Assembly: GCA_047495785.1 (NCBI GenBank) | Contig: JBLDXI010000013.1 | Span: 248,001-312,000, forward strand | DNA length: 64,000 nt | Source: Lepidodermella squamata | Lineage: Eukaryota > Gastrotricha | Reading direction: 5' to 3' | Shown here: piece after piece, positions 1-16,199 of the stretch | Position numbering within the stretch: position 1 is the first letter of the stretch | Layout: each line of letters starts with the position of its first letter | Translations under genes and position numbers: made by a program | The notes under the pieces: model-generated | Told to the model about the DNA's origin: nothing | The model's database searches: none | What the model saw: the letters and a program-made list of their open reading frames with translations, nothing else

Positions 1-3000
1 TATAGTACGGGGGCGAACTAGCAAAAAATGATTTGTGCCTAATTAATCTGCGTGCGTTTTCGGCTACGCTAATGGCGAGTGGAAAAAAAACTGCGAGACT
101 CGGCACACTGCTATTTACTCGCGCGCGTTAGAACAAAGCCTGAAGATGCGTGTTTGAAACCGCTCGACGAACAATAATCCAAGCAACCGGCTGCAGCTTC
201 TGTTTCTGCGCCCTATTCACCTGCGCGTTTTTGCGCGGATGTCCGAATACTATATTAGCTATTTATTTAGGAGACATGCTATACAGATAACAGGTAGAAC
301 CTTTATCCATAACACATGGCACCTGTGTTGAACGTACAGGTGCAACATGCGCCTATTCTTAGTAAAAGTCTACGTTTATTTATATTAAGCAAAAAAGTAG
401 ACTAAGCGATGACCAGTGCAAATAGCCCACGGGGGAAATCGGCAACTATTCTTGTCCCTAAGAATAACGATAATTCTAGACAGATACAAATTTGAGATTT
501 TGCTTTATAACGCAAGTTTTTAGCTATATGTTCAATTGATCTTCATGTCTCAATTGATCGCAGTCCTTTCGAAAGCTCTTTCGAACATAAGATATGCGTT
601 GCTGTGCATATCACAGCTAAGCAGTAGGCCGAAGTTCAGTTCGGTGATGTAAATGTTGACGAGTTATCGGTGATCTTCGCCCTCGTCATCACGTATATCC
701 TTACTTTCAACGAGAGTAAAGAAATAAGTCATAAGTCATAAGAGTATCATCTTAACAGATACGGTAGCAAACTCGGTTCGGATAAAATCCAATGCTTGGA
801 CTGTAAATGGATGGCCTTGTAGCATGCTGATATGGCGGTCACGGTGTGGCCAAGTATGGCAATAATCCGACAGCGAGAACAACGAAAAAGGCTAATAAAT
901 AGACGGATAATGGAGCAGCCAGGAGTACCGCAACAGCAGAAATTGCAACGTGATGCAATAACGGTCGGTCGCTTCCCTTCGGCCTATTATACCAGGCGGT
1001 CATATTGTTGTCAATGGCGCGGCAATAAAGAAATAATGTTGCCATGTGGGTTCATGTTTTCGCGCGGCGCCTGAATTCCCCGCTTCTTGCGTTGGCGCTA
1101 GACTAGAAGCGGATGTATCCAAATAACGGTATCGAGGCTACTCCGCGACGGTACTCCTTATATCAATGATATGACCAGTCAACAGACTGTTTATGAACGC
1201 GCACCTAAACACCAGCAGCAGCAGCAATTAGGCAGCGATACTGTTTTTGCGCAAGTATTTGCCAGCCATCGGCGCACGTGTCTCTTCGTCTCAGACTCTC
1301 CGACGACGCGCACCTTAACGACGTGACACCACAAACGCGCGAGTCCAACTTTTCATCGGCACGCACCATATTATCATATTGACAATACAAATAAATAACT
1401 AAAGGTATATGCAGGCGCTGTGAGTTATAATTAGCGGCGAAAAATTGATTCGAGGCGAGACGTGGCTAAAAAAGTGAAGTGAGCAAGGGCGCGAAAGGGC
1501 GCGCGCATTCAAGTGCGCATCTCAGCGCAGGCATAATCCGCGCCATGCGCCACGCGGACGATTACTGACATGGCACGCGCTCGTGGCGCGCAATTCTTGA
1601 ACGAATTTCATCGCAAATAGCAATAGCGATCACAATATTTCTATACATTTGGCGATTAATTGCGTTACATTCAAGGCCACACAGCGATTATCATCTCCAA
1701 TAAATCACATTGCGCGAGAGAATTCGGAGGTCATAAGTAAAGATATAAGATATTAGAACAATTATAAGCAGCAAGCAAATAATAACAATAGCAGCAGGCA
1801 CTAATCACCGTAGTATCTCTGGTCATTATTGTCGTTTGCGGATAAATTTATCGTTGGCAACCAAAAATTCTCGTTAGTAGCCTCGGATCACGCAAAGCGC
1901 GTGTGCCATCCTATTGCCCACAGTGAGAGCTGGTGCCTCTGCGTTTATGAAGCGCGAAATCGCCTATAGTTTGTCGAGGCCAAGACATATGAAGGCGCAT
2001 CATTCGCTTGGCTTAACTTCCGGCGATTAACGTGCACCCATGGCGTTTCAACGTTACTGGGCCGGCGCTTGAAGGCCAATTTCCGGCGCGGGGGTGCGCT
2101 CACCTTCCTGACCAGGCATGGATGCGCAACCGCCGTTTCTCGCGCAGACGCCCAGCTTCACTATAGCGGTAGCGACTGCAAACGCACCAGCTTTAATGAT
2201 GCTTTAAAGTTAGCTCCTTGGTTTGCTTCTATTCGCTCGCAAGTTTCTCCTAAATGTTCTTCTCACATCGGCTGGGTGATATTTATCGGTTTAAAACAAC
2301 ACAACAGAAAACGATGATGTGATCTCAGATGTAGAGGAAAATCTGTTGGCCGCAGATCAAGATCACAAGATTGCATTGCGATGGTAATATTGTGGCTTAG
2401 TTTCTTGTACACGAAATATGCAGTTTATGAAAACAACAAACGATGTGCACATGATGCTCTTGATGCGCACATGGGATTGTTTTATTCGAACACGAGAAAA
2501 TAAGCGCTAATTTCCACGCTGATGCAGGTGGTCGCAAAGATGATGATGATGATGATATGTAATGATGATAATGTTGGGTTTAATCCATGTTCAGTTACAA
2601 AACATGTATAACCGCTGGAAAATATTCGCGCTGTAAATGCAGCTGTTGCGAAGTCAACAATTGTTGTGGCCGAATAACAAATCTATCAGGTAGCGCGCAG
2701 CCGCGCCTTATAATACTGGCAACACGTGATATCGCTAATTGCTGAAAGATGATTATGTTACCCAGAAAGCAGGGGTATTTGATTATGAAATGTAAAAAAA
2801 CGACGAGAAAGTCCAATACTATATAAGAGCGTTTCTCGAGTACACAGTGGAAAATGTAAGTGGTGCATATTTATAGCCACTTTAGTTTGCCGTTGCGAGA
2901 GTGACCACGATTTCGATGGTCACCGCATATGAACTTGTACTTTTGAAATACTTGCGGTTTGGTATACCGGATTTTTTGGTTGGTATGGGTGCAAATTGAA

Positions 3001-5067
3001 GGGTGTTTGAAAAACATCAGCTCCGCAAGACTTCCGCAATTCAAGACTCACTCTGGGTGCAATATTTAAGAGTACGAACTACAGGTAAATTCTCAATTAG
3101 GAACATCGGCTGAAATTGAGGGCCTCTCTTGCAATATTTTCAGCTAATAAATTGTAAGTGGAGCTATAGCTCACTAGATAAATAAAATTTCAGCAATTTA
3201 CCAGGATTATTTTGCTCCCAATGATTAATTGCAAATAATGTTAACTGAATCCGTGCCAGAAAGCGAGGGGCCAAAATCAATAAGCTTGCATCAAATGAAG
3301 AGAGAAAGCCCAGGGTCATGACTAAAGTCCTCACGAATTAGTTTGTCCTGGCTTATTTACGAGAACTTGCTCGGGTTTCTTTACACCGAATCTCAGTGAA
3401 AATTTTTTGGCGCGGCTAAGAGACTAATAATTCGAATGGAGGACGTAAAATAGATATTCATCATCTTAAGTGTTAGACCCAAAGGTATCCCTACATGCTA
3501 GCGGTGCCTTGGATGTGATCTTATTCGCAACACAGTAAGACGCATGTTGAAGCAAGGTAGGATATTATGATTAAATATCGGATCGTAATGAAAAATTGTT
3601 ACTGTTATCTCAAGTTTTAAGAGGAACGCAAGACGTTGGTTGAGATCAGATTTTCATGTGACTTGAAATGATTGTTAGTAGATATGACCATAACTGAATT
3701 CAAGCTATGTAATCGTACTCAGAATGATCGTTATTTCGACTTGTCGGAGCTTGTTTATTTGTTTATTAAGAATATTATTATTTTTAATCGTCGATCCGCC
3801 CTGCTGAAGCAGGCCAGTGCGAGCCACTTTTTAACGGCAAAGTGCCGAAAAAATACTAATAGTTGTTTGCAGTTCATAACACAAATCAGCTGTGCAATTA
3901 CACGATGCGCCAAATAATATGAGATAGCCGACGCGCGCTGTAGTGAGCCAAAAGAAGCAGAAGATGAAGCGATGACGGCGCAAGTTGTTCTTTTCTCAAC
4001 TCAATTATGATCCGTCTACTAATCGGCGCAGCGGGGCGTATCGCAGTGGCTTATAGTTGGAAGATAAACAAAAAAATGCTCAGCCGCACTTCAAGCCGGC
4101 GCGATTGGTCAAAAACGCACTCTAACTAGAAAAGAGGCGCTCATTGCAGGATCGACGCGACGTGGGCCGCAACACTCGCTGTCATCAAACTCATTACAGA
4201 CCTAAAAATCAACATGGCCAAGTATGGGCACATCGCCAAGTCAATAATAATAACGTTGTTAAAGCTCATCGTCGAACGCACTCGTCCATGTTCTTCCAGC
4301 AGCCTCGGCTATTTCTCTTGTTATCGTTTTACACAACTCATTTGTATATTGTTATTCTGTGCAGGCCAGTGCGATAACAATGAAGCGCGCCCGGCCGTTC
4401 TCCTCCGGAAAACAATGTCTCGCAGTAGTAAAACAATTCAACTAGACTGATGAACACATGATTTTTGCCGTGTGTATTATTTTTGCGGAAGACCTTCACA
4501 AACATCCTATTATTCATCATTACGATGTTAACTCGCAATAAAGTATACCTATTGCTGCATTGCTGTTGCAAAACTGGAGCAGCCGAATGGGTTTTATCAG
4601 ACGGCTTAAAAAACACGACCTGCTGAATGTTTATCGCAACGCAAGTAGAGGGCTTTGCACCTGATCCAAAGCCTAATCCAGGTCTATAATCGATTTGCTC
4701 ATATTTGTCCAAGGTCGGTAAAAGAACGGCTACTATGAACTGATAAACCTATTGCCAACCTCAGTAGTTTGTTACCTTGTAAACATCGAAAAGCTTTACT
4801 CGAACTTTACTCGAATACGTGGGGCATAGTATATAATAAGTTGCATGATTCGTCGGTTCAATTTTACACCAAGTGGTGAGTATTATATAATTTGCGTCAG
4901 TTTTTGATGAAGCAAAAGTCTCGGGATCTTCCATGAAATGAGCAGCGCTTTGATGGATTTCGTTGGTGCAACTAAAAAATGATAGAAGCTTACAAATATC
5001 GGCTCTATTAATATCACAAATTCAACCATATTTTATTTCAAGGCGAAAAGCACCGGCTAACATGAAT
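1..5067. other. Gene-free stretch
   Basis: I see no exon chain, RNA gene or transposon protein here. Open frames are short, lack recognisable motifs and do not join across plausible splice sites. The stretch has a short ATG trinucleotide run near 2540-2556 and an 18-base palindrome at 68-85 of the 501-600 block (568-585, TTCGAAAG-CT-CTTTCGAA). It lies beyond the 3' end of the GPCR gene and may hold its 3' UTR near 5000 and control DNA of a gene to the left. Confidence 0.5.
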
Positions 5068-8000
5068 TTAACACATGGGTCCAAACGAGTGAAAAAGATG
5101 TTGATGAAAGCGACTTGGCGGTGCTTGGAAAGCAGGCCGATAATATGACACCGGGTCTTCGTCAACTTCACTTTCCTCGACTCGTTCAAGCGCCTGTGAG
5201 TCACGGCGAGCAGGGACATTCACTTGCTGCTTTTCGGCTTCGGATCCGCTGCCGAAATCTGCACTAACCTCCTCCTTGACGGTTGCCATTGTTGTCATGG
5301 CATGTAATCCAGCCTCAGTTGCCTCCGAATCGTATAGCGTTGACAAGGCACTTTTTTTATCCATACGCTGCTGTTTGCCCATTAGCTTTCGTCGCAAGCT
5401 CGAGAATGGCTTGATCAACGACTTACTTGCTGTTTTTTGCTGAGCATTTCCGTTATTATCTGTAGTATTTTGATTCAGCTGGTCGCTGTTGAGCATGGCT
5501 AGGTCGGCCGGAGCACTGAGTTGCTTAACTGGTGGCTGCTCGAAGCTCCGCCTTAAAATGAATGGCTGTTGCTCGCCACCGATTTCAACCGGGCTATAGG
5601 CATCGTTCTTCTGAGTTTCGCCGTTTTGAGTCTTCGATGCCCAACTTCCGAATTTCATCCAACTAAATAAAGTGCTGCTTTTCCTTAATCCGTTTTTCTT
5701 TTGATTAAAACTCGGAACAACTCTGTAATTATTAGAGACTTAAACGTCAGTTAGGGCGAAAAGGAAGGTTGCTCACCCGACCAATTTCAAGCGATCACCT
5801 TCGGCTGTTCGGCGGAAGCGGCCGATATCGGCCTCTGCATAGTCTGAATATGCGTTCGGAATTTTGTGGGGACAAAAGTACCAACAGCAGAAGAAATACG
5901 TCAGCTGAGAACGCCATTTTTGCAACAGTTTTATCAATTCACGGCGAAAAAGCGTTCCGGAAAGACAGTACAAGAAGAAATTGATGGCATTACTCGTGTA
6001 TTGCAGCAAGTTCACCTGATATTTAGGTGAATATGTTCATAGCACGATACAGCCAATGATCAGTAAACTCACCACAGTCCAAATTAGATACATGAGCTCC
6101 TGGTTCTGTGGCTGGAAAAATCATATCCGAAAAATTATAGCATCATGAGTTTTAAGATAAGTTTCAAACCTCATTGGCAGATATTTTTGATCGAGCTATC
6201 ATGTATACTGATATCGGTAGTGTTAAAGCGAAGAAAGAGAAACAACAAGCGAACATTATAGCGGTCATTCCGGACAAACTGCGACCGGCGCTTCCATAAA
6301 GCGTGCTGTTTCGGCGGATGTAAATGATTCGCCAAGCGATGAGAACTGATGAAGGGTACAAAGATATAAAGAAATATTCTGGAATAATTATACCCTTCTA
6401 GAAATATTATCCTCAACTATATGGTGGTTGTTGAAAATACCCTAACCTACCTATTGTATAACATCCACAAGTGTATCATGCCACGATGGCATATAGGATT
6501 TACTTCAGGACGCAAGCATAGCTTCATAGCCCCCTTTCAAATTTCTCGACCTATTGGATTAGACCAATTTTGTGACCCAAGTTATTGGTTGAACTTTGGC
6601 ACGGCATGTACCTACATCGGTTTGTGGTAAAGGTTAGATTCTGGTGAATCCGTGCCGATTTAGTTATACCAGAACGCCTGCCGGCTATTTATATGCTCAT
6701 GGGGCATGTCAAAAGCGATGGAATAGATCGGAATCTCGCTATGATCGATAAGTGAGCGCAAAAACGGCTTCCTATATTTGGAGAAAAGTCCTGTTTTACA
6801 GGGTGGAGAGGGGGAAATTAGCATAAGGAGGGGAAACTTGACTTTCATCTTCGAATGCCGTTTTTTGCCGTTCTAAAGCCCAAACAACACCGCCCAAACA
6901 ACCTGGCCTCAATTAAGAAAAAGAAGCCTTCCTACGTGCCCGTTGCTTCAAAAATTACTTCCAATAATTACTGAAAAGTGATCGCCGAAGGATTTTGGTC
7001 TCCGGCCTGGCGGCCCCGACCAAAAATCCGCCCGCTGACTAAAATTACAACTAAAAGGCAATATTATAAATATCCAACGGTATTCGCCATTCGCCCAGAT
7101 ATAGCCGTATTCCGGCGTCAACATTCAGAGCCGAAGAGTTGATCAAATGGGACTGGTTACATTCCTCAAAAAAGTATAAATCACTCTGAAACTCCTTCCT
7201 TTTTGAACTTGTTTGCTCTACTTGTGCCAACTGTTTGTGTCTTCGAGTTATTAACTATTACAGCATTAGTATGCTCTCTATTCCCACCTACGAACTACCC
7301 GAATCTCAAGTTTTGGGCAAACTTGTAAACTCACAGTTAAGCAGCAGCATTATCGAGAACGGAATGAAGCAGAATATAGTCATGTCGAGATAGGGCCAAA
7401 TGTAGTTCAACAGGTAGTCGAATTCTGGCTTAGCATCGCAAGCCCAGGTGCCACCTTCGTCTTTGACAATGACAGCTGAGTCGTTGCCAAAAATAATAGT
7501 TTCGTTATCTGCGAACTCCTCTGGCAAAACAGTTTGAAGAACCGATGTGTTCGAGGATGATGAACCCTGTTGAACATTGTGTACACGTTCGGGGTCGTCA
7601 TTTTTTTGAATGCCGGTTGTAAACAAGAACTGAAAATTTATTGATACGAGGAACAGCAAAACGACAAGCGATGCGATTTTCGCATTTCGAACCGTACACA
7701 GACTGCGTGACTTCAGTGGGAACCAGACCGAAAAAAATCGCTCGGCTGCTACTAAAACAAGCAGCCAAGATGCGTAGTGCAAGGAGAAGTATAAAAGAAA
7801 AACTTGAATCTATTGTTGAAATTGAGATTTATTAAAATTTTAATTTGAAAAGCTCGACAACTTACTGAACACAAAATTGAAACCTTTGTTCTAAACACAT
7901 CTTCGCCCACAAAATATTCGACAACTTTGTTCAATAAGCCGAGGTAGAGGCAGCCCAAATCGCAAACTGCAAGAACGCTCAGCAGGAAGGCTGTAGCGTG

Positions 8001-8199
8001 AATTCGAAGAGCCTGGTTCGCATGAATTCATGTGCATTATTGGTGGCATTAATTAAATATATTGTTCTACCTTCTGCCTCAGAACAACAAACGAAAGAAT
8101 ATTGCCACATGTTCCAACCGCGAGCAAGAGGATTCCGATATAGATTTGGACGATTCTGACTCGTTCTCGCAATTGAAGGTAGTTGTTCTCTTCAGTCAT
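5068..8199 (-). CDS. Class A (rhodopsin-like) peptide-type GPCR
   Basis: Seven-transmembrane receptor, by family a plasma-membrane G-protein-coupled receptor, probably for a neuropeptide. Proposed exons (minus strand): 8199-8071, 8012-7866, 7809-7323, 6345-6170, 6111-6073, 6015-5777, 5662-5068, giving about 603 residues. TM1 is near residues 15-37 and contains GTCGNILSF, TM2 is in exon 2, and a Cys precedes TM3. The DRY position reads ERF (about residue 115). ECL2 is long (about 70 residues) with several possible N-glycosylation sites and the partner Cys in TWACD. TM6 carries FALTLP and TM7 carries NAINFFLY in place of NPxxY. The start has a TGA stop two codons upstream in frame. The exon 3/exon 4 junction is uncertain: the better-looking donor (exon end 7331) breaks the frame, while exon end 7323 keeps it. 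That intron is nearly 1 kb, so a missed small exon is possible. The cytoplasmic tail is about 250 residues, Ser-rich and acidic. The ligand is not identifiable. Confidence 0.8.
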
Positions 8200-10870
8200 C
8201 GCTCAGCAGCGACATGTCTCGAAGTTTTTCAATGGCTACTAAACGTTGATGTAGGCAAAAAGCTCATCAGATCGTGAACCGAATGAAACGCAAGACTGAT
8301 TCGGGTTTCACGGGGAAAATTTTAAAATAATGATACCTACCAAAAATGTATAATTTCAACTCAGTTATACTGAGGACGAATGTGATACTGACACATTTCA
8401 GCATCTTCTTTCAATAGTTCATGAGCAGTTATCATGTACTTATTAACATTATGGAGAGCGATTTTGATGGTTTGAAGAAGCGTATTTGCCCTTTCATCTG
8501 TCGATAAGCTCAAAAATAAAATCATAAATAGCACCGTGGCCGATTACTCGCTATCAAGTATGAATGAACGGCGCAATTTTATAATTGCAATAACCAAACT
8601 TACACAAGTGGAACTATTCAAAATCGTGAGATCGGGTAGCATCCTGTGAATAAAGCTTCCAATAAAACATATGAATTGGAAAAATGACGTGAAAACAACA
8701 AAATGGTGGGTAAAACACGTTGCCAATTGCTTGGCGAACGTTATCGCAATATTAAAAAAACACATGATGTAGCAACCAACAAACTATTTCATTATACAGA
8801 GCGCAGGCGACACAAATTATCCTGCCGCATACACCGGCCGGTTCGTTGTGTACACAAAGGCGGTATCGATAAGGTAAAAGAAAGCTACCTGCTTCTCGGG
8901 CGTCTGGTAAAAACATGATTATGTGTATAAGTATGTGGATGAATCGATATGGCAAAAAAACACGGTGGCTTCAGGTAAATGACGGAACTTCGATGGCTGT
9001 GAACTAGGAACCGAAGTCATCATTATACTGGATTCCGAGTTCTGCGACGCAGCATCGTAATTTGGTAGAGCTCCTTCGATTTTCTCTTAATATATTTACA
9101 CAACCCTCATCATCATCATCATCAAGTTATTGGCATCTCGTGTGTGCTTGCGATCGATACTGAGATGATTTTAAAGGCGACCAGTTGTTTGACGAATTGG
9201 AAAAACACCATGCAATGCATAAACACGAAAAGTTTATTACTGTTTCACTCCGATGCAAATGCGAACACTATCAACTCTGCTACAACAGTAATTTGGTAGA
9301 TTTTGCTGCCGCCTCGACTGGCAAAACACGACAATGTCCAGTGCTTGAAGCAAGTTGAATAACTGAGACAAAGATAGAGAGGAAACGACAGACAGGAGAA
9401 GTGCACGTATGTGTTCATAGCCATCATCATAGTAACTACTACGGTACATCATGTCAGTCGAGGTTAGGCAACGAATAATACGACTGCTGCGTGTGGACAG
9501 AGCTGCGGCAGATGCAAACAAGAGTGAGAACAGCGAAAAAAGTTGTTAGACAGTAAGGCGATCCGAGAATCAACGCGTGTTCATTCTTCATTCATCCTGA
9601 ATGTAGTGCAGAATGTAGAATCAACAAAAAGGCATCGCCGAACCAAAGAATAATGAATGATTTTTTAAGGTAGTTTTAATGAAGTTTATTATTTTTAGAA
9701 TTATTTTTTCATCATATTATTTATTAAGAGAGATATATTTTTCATCATCATCATCAGTTTTTCATCATTCATCAATATATCATTCGAATCAAAAAAAGAA
9801 GATTTGTCTTTCAGAATTACGCTCGGCCTAGCTCGCCTAGAATATTTTTCATAATTTTGTAACGTGCGCTTGTGCGTGCCCTTCCTCCACGACACTCGGC
9901 ACAGGCACCAACAATTTTTTCAGACCAAACAATAGCGCAAGCGTAACCATCATAATCGATTTTAGTGTCGCATCATTACAATAGGATTATTGATTTAACA
10001 ATACACCTGGTTGTAGTTCTTCTTGTTCTCGGTGTTAGAGTGCAGGGGTGCCGGCTGATGTGACACCGTATTTTAAGCCGGCACTTACCCGCCACAGCAG
10101 TTGTGTCTTCCAACCATACACGAACATCAACATACGATAGCTTTTATCAATTAGAGCGATCCTATGGATGGCGGAAGGAGAGACGCGCGAATAAGTTGTG
10201 TACCATCTTGATTTGTGTTTGTGTTTTTTGTCATCCTCATCATTATATCACGACAAATAAATGGGTAATGGTGAATGAAACAGACGCAAATATATAACTT
10301 GAATATAAATGAACTCGAGAGCACGAATGTAGTGTATTTTGGGGCATGAAAGGTGTCTGTATCTACGCTTGTGCGCGAACTGAACAAAACACATACAAAA
10401 CATTTATGAACCGAGCTTCAGTTTCTTTCAATTCATTCAATCTTCATTATCATTATTATTATCATTTTACTCAAGCGTTAAGCTTTTTGCAATTTTTATA
10501 TTTTTTTTAACTCCGTGCTTTGGTTTTTTTTTCCATCGGCGAAATATGACAGAGAAGAAATATGCAGCGAAATATAAGAGAGACTTATCTACTATTTAAC
10601 ACTGCTTTTATTACGCCAGCAGCCGGCATCAGTCCTCAACAAGAGGCTTCAAAGCCAAGGGGCTGCAACAACAAGAACAACTACAAGTACCCACGCCAGA
10701 ACGTTCTCTACACAGGCGTTGCAGTTACAGGAGATTTGAAACAAGCGATATAGGTCCACCCAGAAGTCACTCAAGTCAGTTCACTTTCAGTCAGTCACTC
10801 ATCATTCATCTTTCTGCTTCAAAATGTCAATTAATTAATTCATCTTCCACGACGCCGCCAATCCTGCAAT
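8200..10870. other. Intergenic stretch, AT-rich, with TCA/ATC trinucleotide runs
   Basis: This lies between the start of the GPCR and the 3' end of the poly(A)-binding protein gene, both on the minus strand. No exon chain is visible. It has ATC/TCA trinucleotide runs near 9109-9123, 9738-9760 and 10230-10250. A plus-strand TTTATT near 10607, which is AATAAA on the minus strand, could be the polyadenylation signal of the PABP transcript. Confidence 0.5.
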
Positions 10871-13450
<2,580 letters not shown>

Positions 13451-13513
13451 TTTTTTAGACCCAAAGCACGGAGGTTTTCAAATTTTTTTCGATTTTTTTT
13501 AACAAATTTTTAC
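13451..13513 (-). promoter_or_regulatory. A-rich 5' leader of the PABP mRNA, just after a splice-acceptor-like site
   Basis: Read on the minus strand, the 63 bases before the PABP start hold three oligo(A) runs of about 6-8 As, one directly against the ATG. Just upstream is a strong acceptor-like sequence (TTTTTCTTCTTTCAG, AG at 13515-13514), so this may be the exon after a 5' UTR intron or a trans-splice site. In vertebrates an A-rich 5' UTR lets PABP repress its own translation; the same role here is inference. Confidence 0.5.
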
Positions 13514-13515
13514 CT

Positions 13516-14940
13516 GAAAGAAGAAAAAGGTGATCAGCGTGTTATATCTACGGCCGCTGGGACCATTGAGGTTTGAGGTGATAATTCGGTCGTTCTTTTA
13601 ATTATATTCAGTAACAGGTGTGCATTAGAAATATACTAAACCCAACTCATCTGCCCACTGCAATGGAACTTTCCACTCAGGAAAATCCTGATGTCATGCA
13701 GTAGTGAAATAACAAGCAACAAGCGAGATATTCCAATAGATCACTAAAATTTACCCCAGCAGATAAAGGTTCTTCTACTGCAACAGAACATACGACATAA
13801 GATATAATATTGTTGCATCAGATCAATTACATACTACATAGTAAAGACATGCACCGCAGTTCTTACTCACAATGGATTGACAACGGATTGGCAGCAATAT
13901 TAAGAGTTCAGGGGTCGCGAGGGGCGCATCGTTAGAGAGTACTGTGCTCTTGCGTCAAGCACCTTACCTATTGGCAATCGGACTATCTAAACCACGCGAG
14001 GACCAAATCTACAACGTTGCGATTTGAGGTTAAAAGCAGAGGCAAGTGCGAATCCCCGAGCGACCTCTTATATTGCCGCTACTGGCAAAAATGCAGGACA
14101 GGTAAAGGTAAATTAGGTTACCCGAAGGTTAAAGATCAGGGACAGAAATATGAAGGGGTGCGCTTTTCTGGGTTAGGTTCATACGTCATCGCGATTAGCG
14201 TAGGATGATGAGTTGCGATGCAAAAGCAACAAACAAACTCTGGCACGCTCGTACACCATCAGGGATCCACATTTATTTTAAATAAAAAAAATTAAGTCAA
14301 AACAAAATTCACTGCTAATAAAAAAATATAGGACAAACTTGACAATTGAGATTAAATTTATTGTTGATCTGCTGCATGAGATTTACGAAATCCGAAAACG
14401 TCCGCTCCTCTCCGAGTCCGCGGTGCGTTCGCGATCGTAGGCCAGCAGCGCGCGATTTTTCGCATTTGAATGCCATTTGCTAAACATTTTGCATTGTTCG
14501 AACATAGATCTCGCAATTTTCTTCAAGCAAATCAGACCTGAGTGTTGCTTATTGCTACTAAGTTTTGATAAATTACCACACATCCTAAAAAAGCAATCTC
14601 CAACTTTTTTGTTGTGGTTTGCAGCTGTGACATTGCATGAGCATTCTTAAGGTCGTACCTAGTACACAAAAGCATTTCATACAGGTTTGATTGATAGGTA
14701 TACTAAAACATTCCTGATTTCTTCGCTCGAGTTCGCGCATTTTTCCGTCGCGCGTTTTACGGCAGGGTCACCGTGAAAAAATGATTGTTTTGAGTTACGG
14801 GACACCGGACTTTTTTGCGCGGTGAATGCGCATGATTCAGCATGATCGAAGCACGGATTAATTCGTAATTCGAAGTTGGGATTTATCAAGAGCAACGTCC
14901 AAATGAATATCTCTGACTAAATCGACCTAACGGAACCTAG
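13516..14940. other. Intergenic stretch upstream of PABP
   Basis: Holds the presumed promoter of the PABP gene. No coding exon chain, RNA gene or repeat was recognised. It ends where the fold-back element begins. Confidence 0.45.
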
Positions 14941-15335
14941 CAGCGGGTTTTCATCAGCACCAACTTCCACTTATCCGAGAAGTCTCATCATTTGTTATGG
15001 ATTGTTATAGACCAATACTAGTTGATAGAAACAAAAATTACATTTGCATCACCTTCCGTTGGCGTGCTGCCAACTTTTGCTGCTAAGTTCAGCTTTTACC
15101 ATGTAAAATGGGTGCATCGATTTGGGACCCCATTTGTTATATCTGACAGCAGCACATAACAAACGTGAGAATTTGTTATAAAACGTAACAAATGACGCTG
15201 ATTGCGATGGTGATTTTTATTTTACCATCAGCATCACCTGGACAGGTGTGGATCGAAAAAACCAGGTATGGTGGCTTACCTGAGCAGGTAAGGTTCGTCC
15301 CATGACCTCGAGATAATTTTTTTCGGATTCTCCGT
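14941..15335 (+). repeat. Left outer arm of fold-back element
   Basis: 395 bp, nearly identical to the reverse complement of 16842-17236. Differences noticed: one base near the tip (CAGCGGG versus CAGCGTG), two in the stretch after GAGCAGGTA, and one near 15187. The shared end at the inner side is ATTCTCCGT. Confidence 0.92.
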
Positions 15336-15349
15336 CGAAAATTATTGGT

Positions 15350-15830
15350 ATTCCCCAAGTTGTTTGAATTTCTGATATACATAACTCACGAAATGAGAAA
15401 TATAATGATCTTACACAGAGTTGCAATTTCCGTCATTTGTTGATGTCAGTCAATAATGAGAGTTACTCGTTTGGAAGCGGAAACTTGGATTCTTCAACAT
15501 TGCCCCGTGTGTCTAACAATGAGTGCACTAGGGTAAAAAATGATGCAGAATTCAACCGTGCTATTGTCTAATCAACAAAATTGATTGCTACGTGGTTAAT
15601 TGATCACGTGACCTATTCGATTTATCAAGTTTCTGATGGGTACGAATTGAATTATATTACCCTATTTGTTATAACTGTCAGCACATCATAAAAAACGTGG
15701 TATTTTGTCCTATATGGTAATAATTGGCGCTGAAAACGCTGGTGATGTTTATTTTACTATCAGCACCTTCTGGACAGGTGAGGATTGCTAAGAACAGGTA
15801 AGGTGTCTTCCAGCAAGCATCATAGTGAGA
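15350..15830 (+). repeat. Left inner, diverged arm of fold-back element
   Basis: Aligns by eye with the reverse complement of about 16200-16640, for example AGGGTAAAAAATGAT near 15533, GGTTAATTGATCACGTGA near 15595 and GAATTGAATTATATTAC near 15645, each with a clear but mismatched partner. Part of it (about 15655-15812) also resembles the outer arm in direct orientation (TTTGTTATAACTGTCAGCA against TTTGTTATATCTGACAGCA), so the arms themselves may come from an older duplication. Confidence 0.7.
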
Positions 15831-16199
15831 CTCTATTCTGAATTCATTTCAAGGCAATTTTATTGAATTTCATGAAATTGATGAAAGTTATGAGGTTCTA
15901 CTGTTGTTCTACATGTTGATCTGATGTCCTGAAAGAAGCCGAGTGGACCTACATGTTTGTTTTGTTTCCACAACCGTCGTAGCCGAATTTCCGAAATTGA
16001 TGAGCAAGAAAAGTAAGAAACTCGAGGTGAATAATGTGAGTATAGACATACATCTTAGAAACAGAAATTAATTTTCGTATCAGAATAAACCATAGCACTT
16101 GCTGATCTGAAGTATTCCAAAATTTAAGAGTATCAATAAACAAATTAAACAATGATTCCTCAAAGAAGGTAACGAATATTATTGACTTTCTCGCACGAA

